NCBI RefSeq assembly: GCF_011174775.1
Contig: NZ_JAANHS010000002.1
Span: 124,001 to 188,000 of the forward strand
Direction of reading: 5' to 3'
Length of the DNA: 64,000 nt
Source of the DNA: Rhodobacter calidifons
GTDB taxonomy: Bacteria > Pseudomonadota > Alphaproteobacteria > Rhodobacterales > Rhodobacteraceae
Positions within the stretch are counted from its first letter, which is position 1; each line of letters starts with the position of its first letter. The position numbers and the translations under genes are program-made. The notes beneath the pieces are model-generated. The model was not told the origin of the DNA, did no database searches, and was given only the letters and a program-made list of their open reading frames with translations. Below are positions 43,945-53,587 of the stretch, one piece after another.

Positions 43945-45024
43945 GTGCTGAGGCTTGAGAAGCGCCCGACGCCGAGCCGGTTCTGGCTGTACGCGACGCC
44001 GCCCGCCGCGGTGATCCTGACCATGGTCGCGGGGGGCATCCTGTTCGCCGCGATGGGCAAGAACCCGTTCGAGGTGATCCGCACCATCTTCTGGGACCCG
44101 GTCTTCGGCGAGTTCGCCTTTTACCTGCGGGGGCAGCTTCTGGTGAAGGCGGGGCCGCTGATCCTGATCGCGATCGGCCTTGCGCTGGGCTTTCGCGCGG
44201 GCATCTGGAACATCGGGGCCGAGGGGCAGTACATCATGGGCGCGATCTTCGGCGCTTCGGTGGGGTTGGCCGTGTTCCCGACGGAAAGCCGGTGGATCTT
44301 TCCGGTCATGGTGGTGGCTGGCGCCTTCGGCGGCTGGGTCTGGGCGATGATCCCGGCGATCCTGAAGACGCGGTTCAACACGAACGAGATTCTGGTCTCG
44401 CTCATGCTGGTCTATGTGGCGCAGACGATTCTGGCCAAGGCCTCGACTGGGTTCCTGAAGAACCCCGAGGGGATGGGCTTTCCGGGCAGCCGCAACTTCT
44501 CCAGCTATCCTGCGGCGAAGAATGCCTTTCTGTATGAGCCGCTGGGGCTGCACTGGGGCGGGGTGGCGGCGCTGGTGACGGCGGTGCTGGCCTATATCCT
44601 GCTGACGCGGCATCAGGCGGGGTTCCAGATCCGGCTGGCCGGACAGGCGCCCCGGGCGGCACGGTTCCACGGGGTTAACCCGGCGCGGCTGGTCGTGTTG
44701 TGCATGGGGATTTCCGGCGCGCTCGCGGGGCTGGCGGGGCTGTTCGAGGTGACGGGACCCGCGGGGCAGATCAGCATCGACTTCAACACGGGCTACGGCT
44801 TCACGGCGATCATCGTGGCCTTCCTCGGGCGGCTGAACCCGCTGGGGATCGTGCTGGCCGGGTTCCTGATGGCGCTGACCTATGTCGGCGGCGAGATGGC
44901 GGCGACCCAGCTGGGGCTACCCGCGGCGGCGATCCAGGTGTTCCAGGGGATGCTGCTGTTCTTCCTTCTCGCGGTGGATGTGTTGACGAACTATCGGTTC
45001 CGGCTGGCGGTGGGGGCGCATTGA
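43945..45024 (+). CDS. BMP-type ABC transporter permease 1
   Basis: 359 aa, GTG start, about nine membrane segments. Typical blocks: FRAGIWNIGAEGQYIMGA, TRFNTNEILVSLMLVYVA, FHGVNPARLVVLCMGISGALAGLAGLFEVTG and LGRLNPLGIVLAGFLMALTYVGGE. First of two permeases of the probable purine/nucleoside importer. Confidence 0.93.
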   Translation: MLRLEKRPTPSRFWLYATPPAAVILTMVAGGILFAAMGKNPFEVIRTIFWDPVFGEFAFYLRGQLLVKAGPLILIAIGLALGFRAGIWNIGAEGQYIMGAIFGASVGLAVFPTESRWIFPVMVVAGAFGGWVWAMIPAILKTRFNTNEILVSLMLVYVAQTILAKASTGFLKNPEGMGFPGSRNFSSYPAAKNAFLYEPLGLHWGGVAALVTAVLAYILLTRHQAGFQIRLAGQAPRAARFHGVNPARLVVLCMGISGALAGLAGLFEVTGPAGQISIDFNTGYGFTAIIVAFLGRLNPLGIVLAGFLMALTYVGGEMAATQLGLPAAAIQVFQGMLLFFLLAVDVLTNYRFRLAVGAH

Positions 45025-45025
45025 G

Positions 45026-45952
45026 ATGGACCTTGGCGGTATCAATCCGGTCATCCTGATCGCAACGCTCATGGCCTCGGCGGTGCCGATTCTGCTGGCG
45101 GCGCTTGGGGAGACGGTGGTGGAACGCGCGGGCGTGCTGAACCTGGGCGTCGAGGGGATGATGATCTTCGGCGCGCTGGGCGGGTTCATCGTCGCGGTGC
45201 ACAGCGGAAGCCCGGTGCTGGGCTTCATCGGCGGGGCGGTCTGCGGGGCGCTGTTGAGCCTGATCTTTGCGGCTCTGACCCAGGTGTTCCTCGCAAACCA
45301 GGTGGCAACGGGGCTTGCGCTGACGCTGTTCGGGCTGGGCGTGTCCAGCCTGGGCGGGCAGGGTTACAACGGGATCAAGCCGCCGCCCACGGGCAAGCTG
45401 TTCCCGCAAGCGCTGACGGACCTTCCGGTGGTGGGGCCGATCGTCTTCGGGCACGACTGGGTGGTCTATTTCAGCATCGCCATGACGGCAGTGCTGTGGT
45501 GGGTGCTCAAGTCAACCCGCGTCGGCCTCATCATCCGCGCGGTCGGCGAAAGCCACGAGGCGGCGCATGCGCTGGGCTACAAGGTCAACCGTATCCGGCT
45601 GGCTTGCATCGCCTTTGGCGGCGCGATGGCGGGGATGGGCGGGGCTTATGTCTCGCTGGCTAGGGTGCCGCAATGGGTGGACGGGATCACCGCGGGCGCA
45701 GGCTGGATCGCTCTGGCCATCGTGGTCTTTGCCAGCTGGAAGCCGTGGCGCGTGCTGATCGGCGCCTATCTTTTCGGCGGGATCACCGTGTTGCAGCTGA
45801 ACCTCCAGGTCGCCGGGTCGGCGATCCCGGTCGAGTACTTGTCCATGGCCCCCTATCTGATAACCATCCTTGTGCTGGTCATCATGTCGGCGGGGCGCAA
45901 GGCCAGTGGTGCTCCGGCGGCGCTGGGACAGAATTTTCACGCCTCGCGCTGA
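45026..45952 (+). CDS. BMP-type ABC transporter permease 2
   Basis: 308 aa, starts one base after the previous stop. Membrane protein with [43 protein letters not shown] and [38 protein letters not shown], all usual for the second permease of this class. Confidence 0.93.
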   Translation: MDLGGINPVILIATLMASAVPILLAALGETVVERAGVLNLGVEGMMIFGALGGFIVAVHSGSPVLGFIGGAVCGALLSLIFAALTQVFLANQVATGLALTLFGLGVSSLGGQGYNGIKPPPTGKLFPQALTDLPVVGPIVFGHDWVVYFSIAMTAVLWWVLKSTRVGLIIRAVGESHEAAHALGYKVNRIRLACIAFGGAMAGMGGAYVSLARVPQWVDGITAGAGWIALAIVVFASWKPWRVLIGAYLFGGITVLQLNLQVAGSAIPVEYLSMAPYLITILVLVIMSAGRKASGAPAALGQNFHASR

Positions 45953-46004
45953 GGCAGATAACCGCGGGGCCGCCAATGGCCCTGCCACCAAGGGGAGTGA
46001 CGAG

Positions 46005-47090
46005 ATGAAACGGAGAAATCTGCTGGCGACGGCGGCGATGGGTGTCCTGCTGGCAAGCGGCGGCGCCTTGGCGCAGGGCATGGACAAGGTGAAGGCCTGC
46101 TTCGTCTATGTCGGTCCGATCGGCGACGGCGGCTGGACCTTCCAGCACCATGATGGCGCGATGCAGGTGAAGGCGGCCTATGGCGACAAGGTCGAGATCC
46201 AGTATCAGGAAAGCGTGCCCGAAGGCGCCGATGCCGAACGCGTGCTGACCCAGATGGCACTGGGCGGCTGCAACATCATCTTCACCACCTCCTTCGGCTA
46301 CATGGATGCGACCAATGCCGTCGCGGCCAAGTTCCCGGACGTGAAGTTCGAACATGCCACCGGCTTCAAGCGCGAGCATCCGAACGTGTCCACCTACAAC
46401 GCGCGCTTCTACGAGGGCCGCGCGATCCAGGGCCATATCGCGGGCAAGATGACCAAGTCGAACAAGATCGGCTACATCGCGTCCTTCCCGATCCCCGAGG
46501 TCATCATGGGGATCAACAGCTATTACCTGCACGCCAAGAAGGTGAACCCGGATGTGCAGCTGTCGGTCGTCTGGGCCTTCACCTGGTTCGACCCGGCGAA
46601 AGAAGCCGATTCGGCCAAGGCGCTGATCGACCAGGGCGTCGACGTGATCGCCGCGCACACCGATTCCACCGCTCCGCTTGCCGAGGCCGCGAAGGTCGAG
46701 GGCGTGATCGGATTTGGTCAGGCCTCGGACATGGCGGCCTACAAGGACGGGCCGCGCGTGACCTCGATCATCGACAACTGGGGGCCCTATTACGTCAAGC
46801 GCGTCGGCGCCCTGCTGGACGGGACCTATGAACAGATCGACGCCTGGGAGGGGATCGCCGGCGGCGAGGTGCTGATCGGCGAGATCACCGACAAGGTGCC
46901 GGCGGATGTGAAGGCCGAGGCCGAGGCGATGCGTGACGCCATCGCGGCGGGAACCTACCACCCGTTCACCGGGCCGATCAACAAGCAGGACGGCAGCCCC
47001 TGGCTGGCCGAGGGCGAGACGGCCTCGGATGGCGATCTGCTGGGCATGAACTTCTACGTCGAAGGGATTGTCGGCGACATTCCGAAGTAA
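46005..47090 (+). CDS. BMP family substrate-binding lipoprotein/periplasmic protein
   Basis: 361 aa with a cleavable signal peptide (LLATAAMGVLLASGGALAQG). Family marks: FVYVGPIGDGGWTFQHHDGA, TTSFGYMDATNAVAAKFPDVKFEHATGF, GRAIQGHIAGKMTKSNKIGYIASFPIPEVI, VWAFTWFDPAKEADSAKALIDQGVDVIAAHTDS. BMP proteins of this class bind nucleosides or bases. No lipobox Cys, so probably soluble periplasmic. Follows the permeases after a 52-base gap with AGGGGAG before the ATG, and is followed by two hairpins. Confidence 0.93.
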   Translation: MKRRNLLATAAMGVLLASGGALAQGMDKVKACFVYVGPIGDGGWTFQHHDGAMQVKAAYGDKVEIQYQESVPEGADAERVLTQMALGGCNIIFTTSFGYMDATNAVAAKFPDVKFEHATGFKREHPNVSTYNARFYEGRAIQGHIAGKMTKSNKIGYIASFPIPEVIMGINSYYLHAKKVNPDVQLSVVWAFTWFDPAKEADSAKALIDQGVDVIAAHTDSTAPLAEAAKVEGVIGFGQASDMAAYKDGPRVTSIIDNWGPYYVKRVGALLDGTYEQIDAWEGIAGGEVLIGEITDKVPADVKAEAEAMRDAIAAGTYHPFTGPINKQDGSPWLAEGETASDGDLLGMNFYVEGIVGDIPK

Positions 47091-47100
47091 TCCGGGCGTT

Positions 47101-47125
47101 GCGGGACGGATTGCGTCCGTCCCGC
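47101..47125. terminator. Strong hairpin after the BMP gene
   Basis: GCGGGACGGA (47101-47110) pairs perfectly with TCCGTCCCGC (47116-47125) across TTGCG. No T-run, so it may act as an mRNA 3' stabiliser or a weak terminator. Confidence 0.65.
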
Positions 47126-47151
47126 CTGACGCGATATGCGACAAGTGACGA

Positions 47152-47183
47152 GAGGGGCACCGGCCATCGGTGCCCCTCGGCTT
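47152..47183 (+). terminator. Second hairpin, probable intrinsic terminator
   Basis: GAGGGGCACCG (47152-47162) pairs perfectly with CGGTGCCCCTC (47168-47178) across GCCAT and is followed by GGCTTT. It is only 13-18 bases before the next ATG, so it could also shut off or attenuate the oxidoreductase gene. Confidence 0.65.
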
Positions 47184-47195
47184 TCGGGGGGTGCA

Positions 47196-48272
47196 ATGGA
47201 CGCGGATTTCCTGATCATCGGGGGTGGGATCGCCGGGGTTTCGGCGGCGGCGCGGATGTCGGAGCTGGGCTCGGTCATCCTGCTGGAGGCCGAGGACACG
47301 CTGGCGCATCACGCAAGCGGCCGCTCGGCGGCGCTGTTCGAGCCGCGCTATGGCGCCCCGGCGGTGGTGGGGCTGTCGATGGCGTCCGAGGCGCATTTCC
47401 GCAGCCTGCCGGGCGTGCTGTCTCCGCGCGGCCTTCTTCTGGTGGCCAAGGCCGATGCGGAGGAGGCTTTCGAGCATGACCTGAACGGCATGGCCTTCGA
47501 CCGGATCAGCCTGGAGGAGGCGCGGGCGATCGTGCCGATCCTGAACCCCGAGACCGTGGCGATGGCGGGCTATGCCGCCCATGCCGAGGATCTGGACACC
47601 GACCTTGTGGTGCAGGGCTTCGCGCGCGAGGCCAGGGCGCGGAGTGCGCGGGTTCTGACCAGAGCGCGGGTCAGCGCCATCGCGAAGGACGGGGCGGGGT
47701 GGCGGGTGACCTGTGACGCAGGCGAGTTCACCGCGCGGATGATCGTCAACGCGGCGGGGGCCTGGGTGGATCAGGTGGCGGCGATGGCCGGGGTGCGACC
47801 GCTGGGCTTCACGCCCTATCGCCGCTCGATGGCGCGGATCCCGGCGCCGGGCGGGCTGGACGTGAGCCGCTGGCCGATGCTGTTCGGCCCCGGCGAGGAC
47901 TGGTATGCCAAGCCCGATGCGGGGGCGCTGATCGTCTCGCCCGCAGAAGAAGACCTGATGGAGCCGCACGACGCCTGGGCCGACGACATGGTGCTGGCCG
48001 AGGGGCTGGCGCGGTATGAGGAGATGGTGACGGAACCCGTGACGCGGCTGCTGGCCAGCTGGGCGGGGTTGCGGACCTTCTCGCCCGACCGGGTGCTGGT
48101 GATCGGTCCGGATGTGCGCGAGCCCGGCTTCTTCTGGCTGGCAGGTCAGGGCGGATACGGCTTTCAGACCTGTCCGGCGGCAAGCCGGCTTGCCGCGGAC
48201 CTGATCGGCGGCCGTACGCCCGATATCGAGGCCGATCTGGTCGCCGCGCTGTCGCCGTCCCGCTTTGGTTGA
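47196..48272 (+). CDS. FAD-dependent oxidoreductase (glycine/D-amino acid oxidase type)
   Basis: 358 aa. Dinucleotide-binding IIGGGIAGVSAAARMSELGSVILLEAE at the N-terminus, HHASGRSAALFEPRYG, and a C-terminal WLAGQGGYGFQTCPAASRLAADLI. DAO family (DadA/SoxB-like) flavoenzyme. Given creatinase elsewhere in the window, a sarcosine-type substrate is conceivable but there is no direct evidence. Leader contains the hairpin at 47152. Confidence 0.87.
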   Translation: MDADFLIIGGGIAGVSAAARMSELGSVILLEAEDTLAHHASGRSAALFEPRYGAPAVVGLSMASEAHFRSLPGVLSPRGLLLVAKADAEEAFEHDLNGMAFDRISLEEARAIVPILNPETVAMAGYAAHAEDLDTDLVVQGFAREARARSARVLTRARVSAIAKDGAGWRVTCDAGEFTARMIVNAAGAWVDQVAAMAGVRPLGFTPYRRSMARIPAPGGLDVSRWPMLFGPGEDWYAKPDAGALIVSPAEEDLMEPHDAWADDMVLAEGLARYEEMVTEPVTRLLASWAGLRTFSPDRVLVIGPDVREPGFFWLAGQGGYGFQTCPAASRLAADLIGGRTPDIEADLVAALSPSRFG

Positions 48273-48334
48273 CCCACGTCAAGGCGGGCGCTGCGGGCTG
48301 CGTGCCATGGCGGGGTCGGCGAAGGAGGCCCCCG

Positions 48335-48682
48335 ATGACGCAGAGCTATTCCGACAGGATCACCGAAATGCGCCGCGAGTTGCGCGCGCTGAACGCCCTT
48401 GTCCCCGAGACGGCGAAGGGGTTCGGCGCCCTGTCCAAGGGCGTGAAGGACCACGGCACGCTGAGCCTGAAGGAAAAGGAATACATCGCGCTGGGCATGT
48501 CGGTCATCCTGCGCTGCGAGCCCTGCATCAACTTTCACGTCGAGGCGCTGATGAAGGCAAGGGCAAGCCGGGAAGAGCTTGGCGACGTCCTGGCCATGGC
48601 GGTGCAGATGGGCGGAGGGCCCGGCCTGATGTATGCCGGCCATGCGCTGGCCTGCTGGGACGAACTGGCCGCCCGGGCCTGA
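48335..48682 (+). CDS. Carboxymuconolactone decarboxylase / AhpD-like protein
   Basis: 115 aa. Core motif ILRCEPCINFHVEALMKA with the CxxC pair of AhpD-like reductants and a nearby His. Probably a small thiol-dependent peroxidase partner. The ATG at 48335 with GAAGGAGG upstream was chosen over an ATG inside the previous gene. Confidence 0.85.
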   Translation: MTQSYSDRITEMRRELRALNALVPETAKGFGALSKGVKDHGTLSLKEKEYIALGMSVILRCEPCINFHVEALMKARASREELGDVLAMAVQMGGGPGLMYAGHALACWDELAARA

Positions 48683-48748
48683 GTCGGTTTCCGCCGACCC
48701 GCATCAATGCGGGGTGACAGGGGCCGCAAGACTTGGCAGCCTGACGCC

Positions 48749-49534
48749 ATGTTGCGGATCCTTGTCAGCCTTGCCCTTCTTGCGCTTGCCGCCTGTGGTG
48801 CTGCTCCGCGCGGCGCGGCGCCGGAAACGGGTGAAATCACCGTCATGAGCGCCAACTTCGACGATGCGAAGCCGGTCGCATGGCCGGGACGCTCGCCCGA
48901 CCGCTATCCGGTGCACGGGATCGACCTGTCGCGGTTCCAGCCCCAGGTGGACTGGCCCACGGCGCGGGCGAACGGGGTGAATTTCGCCTTCATCAAGGCG
49001 ACCGAGGGCGGCGACATGCTGGACCCGATGTTCGAAAGCCACTGGCGCGGCGCGGGCGCGGCCGGGGTCAGGCGCGGGGCCTATCATTTCTTCTACCATT
49101 GCCGCCCGGCGGCCGAACAGGCGCGCTGGTTCATCCGCCATGTTCCGCGCACTCCGGGTGCCCTGCCCCCGGTGCTGGACCTGGAATGGACGCCCTTCAG
49201 CCCGACCTGCACCATCCGCCGCGACGGCGCCACGATCCGCGAGGAGGCGCGGATCTTCCTGGACATCGTGGAGCGGCACTATGGCCAGCGGCCGATCATC
49301 TACACCACCGTCGATTTCTTCCGGGATACCGAGTTGTGGCGCCTGCAAGGGGTGGAATTCTGGCTGCGCTCGGTCGCGGATCATCCGCATGGCGTCTATG
49401 ACGGCAAGGCCTGGACCTTCTGGCAATATACCTCGACCGGGCTGATCCCGGGCATCAGCGGCAAGGTCGATATCAACGTCTTCGCAGGCTCGCGCCAGGC
49501 CTGGTCGAACTGGCTGGCGCAACGATCCCTATGA
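48749..49534 (+). CDS. Glycoside hydrolase family 25 (lysozyme) lipoprotein
   Basis: 261 aa. Signal peptide with lipobox LAACGA. GH25 features: VHGIDLSRFQPQVDW (catalytic Asp), NFAFIKATEGGDMLDPMF, GAYHFFYHC, VLDLEWT (catalytic Asp/Glu), IIYTTVDFF, FWQYTSTGLIPGISGKVDINVF. Muramidase probably held at the membrane, acting on peptidoglycan. Confidence 0.93.
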   Translation: MLRILVSLALLALAACGAAPRGAAPETGEITVMSANFDDAKPVAWPGRSPDRYPVHGIDLSRFQPQVDWPTARANGVNFAFIKATEGGDMLDPMFESHWRGAGAAGVRRGAYHFFYHCRPAAEQARWFIRHVPRTPGALPPVLDLEWTPFSPTCTIRRDGATIREEARIFLDIVERHYGQRPIIYTTVDFFRDTELWRLQGVEFWLRSVADHPHGVYDGKAWTFWQYTSTGLIPGISGKVDINVFAGSRQAWSNWLAQRSL

Positions 49535-49684
49535 CATTTCCGGGCACCTTGCCCTATATGTGGCGAAAGCGGATACAATTTGTCGCCAAATCAGCACAGA
49601 CCCGACGCAGCATTTGACCTAAGCTGCCTTAGTCCTGCCCTGCTTGCCGATGATTCTTGGGGCATCGAACATAGGACGCCCAAG

Positions 49685-49858
49685 ATGGATAAGACGTTCC
49701 GCATTCTGAAGAAACTGGGTCTTGGCCGTGCTCGCAAGGCCGAAGAAGATACGCCGTTCGAAAAGCGCCTGAAGAAGGTGACGCGCATTCGCGTGGTCAA
49801 TCAGCAGGGGCTTGGCGGGCCGGTGTTCAAAAGCCGACAGCCAGAGACGGAAGCCTGA
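49685..49858 (+). CDS. Small basic protein convergent with mipZ
   Basis: 57 aa: MDKTFRILKKLGLGRARKAEEDTPFEKRLKK..., very basic with a short amphipathic start. ATG follows AGGACG. The frame is open upstream to 49580 but with less convincing character. Its end overlaps the 3' end of mipZ by 32 bases on the other strand. Not recognised; it may be a genuine small gene because codon use is regular and a separate upstream region (49535-49684) is free of other genes. Confidence 0.5.
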   Translation: MDKTFRILKKLGLGRARKAEEDTPFEKRLKKVTRIRVVNQQGLGGPVFKSRQPETEA

Positions 49859-50636
49859 GCCCCGTCATCAGGTCGCGCAACTCCTGGCGGGCAGCGATGT
49901 TCGACAGGTTCAGCTGATCGACCCCGGTATCCTTCAGGTCCAGCAGGGTCAGGCCGCGCGGGAAAAGTTCGCGGAAGATCACCCGTTCGGAAAAGCCGTT
50001 CAGCACGCGAAAGCCGATGCGGCGCGACAGTTCTTCCAGCGCCGCGCCGACCTTCTTCTTGTTGTGCATCGCCTGCGCGCCCAACCGGTTGCGCACCACG
50101 ATCCAGTCGATCGGTTGCAGGCCCGCCTGCGCCCGCATCTGCCGCGCGCCCCAGACCATTTCAGAGTAGATCGAGGGCCCCCTGATCCTGCCGGTCACGC
50201 CGTCCATCCGCGCCAGAAGGTCGAAATCGACGAAACTGTCGTTCAGCGGCGTGATCAGCGTGTCGGCCAGCGTATGGGCCACCTGGGACAGGCGCGTGTG
50301 GCTGCCGGGGCAGTCGATGACGATGTAATCCATTTCGGCATCCATCGCCTCGATCGCGCGGGTCAGGCGCAGGTCCTGGGCGTTCTCGCCCTCGGCCAGG
50401 CTGGCCGGATCGACCTCGGGCAGCTCGCGGTAGTCGGGCGTCGGCAGGTTGAGGCCCGCCTCCTGCATGAAGTTGCGCCGGTTCTCGATATAGCGCCCGA
50501 AGCTCCTCTGCCGCAGGTCGAGGTCGAGCGCACCGACCTTCTTGCCCAGGCGCGACAGGGCGGTCGCCACATGCATGCAGGTGGTGGATTTCCCCGAACC
50601 GCCCTTCTCGTTCCCGACGACGATGATCCGCGCCAT
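49827..50636 (-). CDS. mipZ: Cell-division positioning ATPase MipZ (ParA family)
   Basis: 269 aa. Deviant Walker A NEKGGSGKSTT at the N-terminus, DLDLRQRSFGRYIENRR, VIDCPGSHTRLSQVAH and TPLNDSFVDFDLL. MipZ forms a gradient from ParB-bound origins and blocks FtsZ assembly near the poles in alphaproteobacteria. Located downstream of rpmE, separated by a TH repeat. Confidence 0.93.
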   Translation of the reverse strand: MARIIVVGNEKGGSGKSTTCMHVATALSRLGKKVGALDLDLRQRSFGRYIENRRNFMQEAGLNLPTPDYRELPEVDPASLAEGENAQDLRLTRAIEAMDAEMDYIVIDCPGSHTRLSQVAHTLADTLITPLNDSFVDFDLLARMDGVTGRIRGPSIYSEMVWGARQMRAQAGLQPIDWIVVRNRLGAQAMHNKKKVGAALEELSRRIGFRVLNGFSERVIFRELFPRGLTLLDLKDTGVDQLNLSNIAARQELRDLMTGLRLPSLAVGF

Positions 50637-50717
50637 ACTGTCCCCTGCGCTTGTCCCGGCGGCTTTCTATGCGTTGCGCCGGCAAGGGGGAAGCGGGATT
50701 TCGCCCAAGACAGAAGG

Positions 50718-50784
50718 CGATTTCTTCAAAGAAATCGGCTCGCAGCCTCTGAAGGCTCCGGTCCGGAGTTTTCGAAAACTCCGG
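50718..50784. repeat. Tandem-hairpin repeat, copy 3 (family TH)
   Basis: Three modules: CGATTTC (50718-50724) with GAAATCG (50731-50737); AGCCT (50744-50748) with AGGCT (50753-50757); and a perfect 22-base palindrome, arms CCGGAGTTTTC and GAAAACTCCGG (50763-50784). Lies between rpmE and mipZ and probably ends the ribosomal operon. Confidence 0.85.
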
Positions 50785-50847
50785 GGTGCGCCACATGCGA
50801 AAGGGCGCGCCTTGCAGCACGCCCCCCGTTCGGCGCAGGTCCGGGAT

Positions 50848-51069
50848 TCAGAAGCCCAGGCCGGCGTATTTGTTCTTGAACTTCGACACGCGGCCGCCGG
50901 TGTCCATCAGCTTGGCCTGCTGGCCGGTCCAGGCCGGATGCGCCAGCGGGTCGATGTCCAGCGACATGGTGTCGCCTTCCTTGCCCCAGGTCGAGCGCGT
51001 CACATAGGTCGTGCCGTCGGTCATCTTGATGGTGATGGTGTGGTAGTCGGGATGGGTATCGGCTTTCAT
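50848..51069 (-). CDS. rpmE: 50S ribosomal protein L31
   Basis: 73 aa: [29 protein letters not shown], then [28 protein letters not shown]. It lacks the CxxC zinc pairs, i.e. the C-minus form common in alphaproteobacteria. Eleven bases after rplS. Confidence 0.95.
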   Translation of the reverse strand: MKADTHPDYHTITIKMTDGTTYVTRSTWGKEGDTMSLDIDPLAHPAWTGQQAKLMDTGGRVSKFKNKYAGLGF

Positions 51070-51080
51070 GGCTCCACTCC

Positions 51081-51455
51081 TCACTCGGCTTTTTCTTTGT
51101 AGTTGGTGACTTCGGCAATCCGGGCCGATTTGCCGCGACGGGCGCGGAGGTAGTACAGCTTGGCGCGGCGAACCTTGCCGCGGCGGACGACCTCGATCGA
51201 GTCGATGTTGGTCGAATAGAGCGGGAACACACGCTCCACACCTTCGCCGAAGGAAATCTTGCGGACGGTGAACGAGGCGCCGAGCGTCAGCCCGCCCTTG
51301 CGACCGATGCAGACGCCTTCATAGGCCTGCACGCGCGAGCGCGAGCCTTCGGTCACCTTGTAGCCGACGCGGATCGTGTCGCCGGCCTTGAAATCCGGGA
51401 TGGTCTTGCCGAGGGCGGCGATCTGTTCCGCCTCGAGTTGCGCGATGAGGTTCAT
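51081..51455 (-). CDS. rplS: 50S ribosomal protein L19
   Basis: 124 aa: [85 protein letters not shown]. Start chosen by family fit. A 258-base gap (51456-51713) separates it from trmD and may hold its own promoter or leader; no defined motif seen there. Confidence 0.97.
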   Translation of the reverse strand: MNLIAQLEAEQIAALGKTIPDFKAGDTIRVGYKVTEGSRSRVQAYEGVCIGRKGGLTLGASFTVRKISFGEGVERVFPLYSTNIDSIEVVRRGKVRRAKLYYLRARRGKSARIAEVTNYKEKAE

Positions 51456-51713
51456 GCGCTGTCTCCAGTTCTGCCTGCGGTGGTTTCCGCAGAGGTGATG
51501 CCGCGCCAGAGCTTCCGGTCTTCGTCCGGGTCCCCCTTGCTGCTGCAAGAAGCCCGCCGCAGGTGGCGCCTGCTTTTCTGTATGTGCCGCCCCCTTGCGG
51601 TGACCCTGCGGAAGAAGGCAGGCAGGCAAGGGGAATCGGGTCCGATGGGCAGATCGCCCCGGACCGGGCGCGTATAGGGGGAAGGCGGGTTCCGGTCAAG
51701 GGGCGCGGCAGGC

Positions 51714-52517
51714 TCAGCGCCCGCGCTTTTCCCACAGATCGGGGCGGCGGGCGCGGGTCAGGGCCTCGGCCTGGGTGCGGCGCCATCTGGCGATTTCGGC
51801 GTGGTTGCCGGATTGCAGGACGGCAGGGATCTCGTGACCCTCCCAGACGGCGGGACGGGTGAATTGCGGATGTTCCAGCAGGCCGTCGGAGAAGCTTTCC
51901 TCTTCGGTAGAGGCGGCATTGCCGAGGACACCGGGGATCAGGCGGACGGTGGCGTCAAGCACGGCCTGCGCGGCGATCTCGCCGCCGGTCAGGACGAAGT
52001 CGCCGAGGCTGATCTCCTCGACCTGATGGTGGTCGAGCACGCGCTGGTCCACGCCCTCGAAGCGGCCGCACAGCAGGGTCAGCCCCTCGCCCTGGGCAAG
52101 GCGGCGGGCGGTGGCCTGGGTGAAGGGCGCGCCGCGCGGGGAGAGATAGATGACCGGCCAGCGCGTGCGGTCGGCGGGGGTGCCGATGCGGGCGTGGCAG
52201 AGGGCGGCATCCACCACGTCGGGGCGCAGCACCATGCCCGCCCCGCCCCCTGCGGGGGTATCATCGACGTTGCGGTGCCTGCCTTCGCCGAACTGGCGCA
52301 GGTCGATGGTTTCCAGCTGCCAGAGCCCGAAATCCAGCGCCTTTCCGGTCAGCGACAGGCCCAGCGTGCCCGGAAAGGCCTCGGGGAACAGGGTGATGAC
52401 CTTGGCCGTGAAGGCACCGTTGACCAGCCGCGGTTCCTCCATGAGGTCGCGGGGTTGCAGCGTGGGCCGGATCCGCAGGCGGCCGTGGCTTTTAGGGCTT
52501 GCAGGGGTGTCGGACAT
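51714..52517 (-). CDS. trmD: tRNA (guanine37-N1)-methyltransferase TrmD
   Basis: 267 aa. SPOUT methyltransferase: [74 protein letters not shown] (knotted SAM site). N-terminal 35 residues are an extension; a shorter start at an internal Met is possible. Confidence 0.95.
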   Translation of the reverse strand: MSDTPASPKSHGRLRIRPTLQPRDLMEEPRLVNGAFTAKVITLFPEAFPGTLGLSLTGKALDFGLWQLETIDLRQFGEGRHRNVDDTPAGGGAGMVLRPDVVDAALCHARIGTPADRTRWPVIYLSPRGAPFTQATARRLAQGEGLTLLCGRFEGVDQRVLDHHQVEEISLGDFVLTGGEIAAQAVLDATVRLIPGVLGNAASTEEESFSDGLLEHPQFTRPAVWEGHEIPAVLQSGNHAEIARWRRTQAEALTRARRPDLWEKRGR

Positions 52518-52560
52518 GCGACGGCATTAGCGCGAATGGCGCCGCCGGAAAAGCCCCGGT

Positions 52561-53538
52561 TCAGGCCCGGCGGGTGCGGCGCTGGCGGAAGGGGACAGGT
52601 TCTCTTGGGGCGGGAAGGTCATCGACCTCTGCTGCGGTGCCCGTGGCTGCCGCCACGGCCCGAGCCAGCGCACGCAGACCGTCACGCAGGTCGGCTTGCA
52701 GATGCGCCGGCAGGTCGGAGTCCGGTGCCGCCGCTGCCGCCGCGCGCAGCTCGGCCGGCGTCGGGAAATCGGTGGCGCGGTTCGGGAAGGCCGCGATCAG
52801 GGCCATCGCGCGGGGAACGTAAAGCCGCAAGAGGTCAAGATCGCCATTGGCGATGGCAAAGGCCTTGGCCATCGACCCCGGCACCTGGCCGGGCGCGACG
52901 ATCTCGGGCTCGGTTGCCCAAAGCAAAAGGCCGCGGCGCAGCGCGGCATGGCTGCGGTCGGGCTTGGCCAGCGCCGCAGTCAGCGCATCGAGGCGAAGTT
53001 CGGCGGTCGGCACGTCCAGCACGGCCGCGACGGCCTCGGTCACCTCGGCGTCGGGGGCGGTGTCGGGCAGGTTCAACAGCGGAATGATCGCCGTGGCCGC
53101 CAGTCCGACGGCATTCTCGGCATGGGCCGATTCGGCCTCTTCGTCGAGGAAATAGCCAAGACTTGCCGCCTCGCGCGAATCCCACAGCATCCGGCACAGC
53201 GGAATCGCGATGAACGAGATGGACACCGGCAGAATCGGGTTCACCCCCACGGCATCGATCCCGGCAAGTCCGCCAAGCCCGCTGCCGATGCCGAACAGCG
53301 CGGCGACCAGGACGATCTGCGACAGGACCTGGGCCAGGGCCGCAAGCAGGGCGCTGCCGGTCAGCCATTCTTCCGGCGAGGACGGCCATTGTTCCGGCCG
53401 CAGCACCATGAGCCAGACGACGAAGATCGCGATGAACGGGGCAAGCATGGTCCAGCCAAAGCCGCAGAGTCCGGCGATCAGGGGCCCAAGGTAAAGCAGA
53501 GCCGTCGCACCCTTGACCAGGCGCATGCGCGTGAACAT
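52561..53538 (-). CDS. Uncharacterised membrane protein in the trmD-rimM operon
   Basis: 325 aa. Three to four hydrophobic segments in the first 130 residues (ATALLYLGPLIAGLCGFGWTMLAPFIAIFVVWLMV, LLAALAQVLSQIVLVAALFG, PILPVSISFIAIPLC), then a soluble Ala-rich helical domain. ATG at 53538 follows AGGAAAGGG. Its presence between trmD and rimM suggests co-expression with translation genes but no function can be named. Confidence 0.75.
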   Translation of the reverse strand: MFTRMRLVKGATALLYLGPLIAGLCGFGWTMLAPFIAIFVVWLMVLRPEQWPSSPEEWLTGSALLAALAQVLSQIVLVAALFGIGSGLGGLAGIDAVGVNPILPVSISFIAIPLCRMLWDSREAASLGYFLDEEAESAHAENAVGLAATAIIPLLNLPDTAPDAEVTEAVAAVLDVPTAELRLDALTAALAKPDRSHAALRRGLLLWATEPEIVAPGQVPGSMAKAFAIANGDLDLLRLYVPRAMALIAAFPNRATDFPTPAELRAAAAAAPDSDLPAHLQADLRDGLRALARAVAAATGTAAEVDDLPAPREPVPFRQRRTRRA

Positions 53539-53587
53539 GTCCCACCCTTTCCTGCGTTCCGGGCCGCGGAGGCACCGGGCCGGTCGA

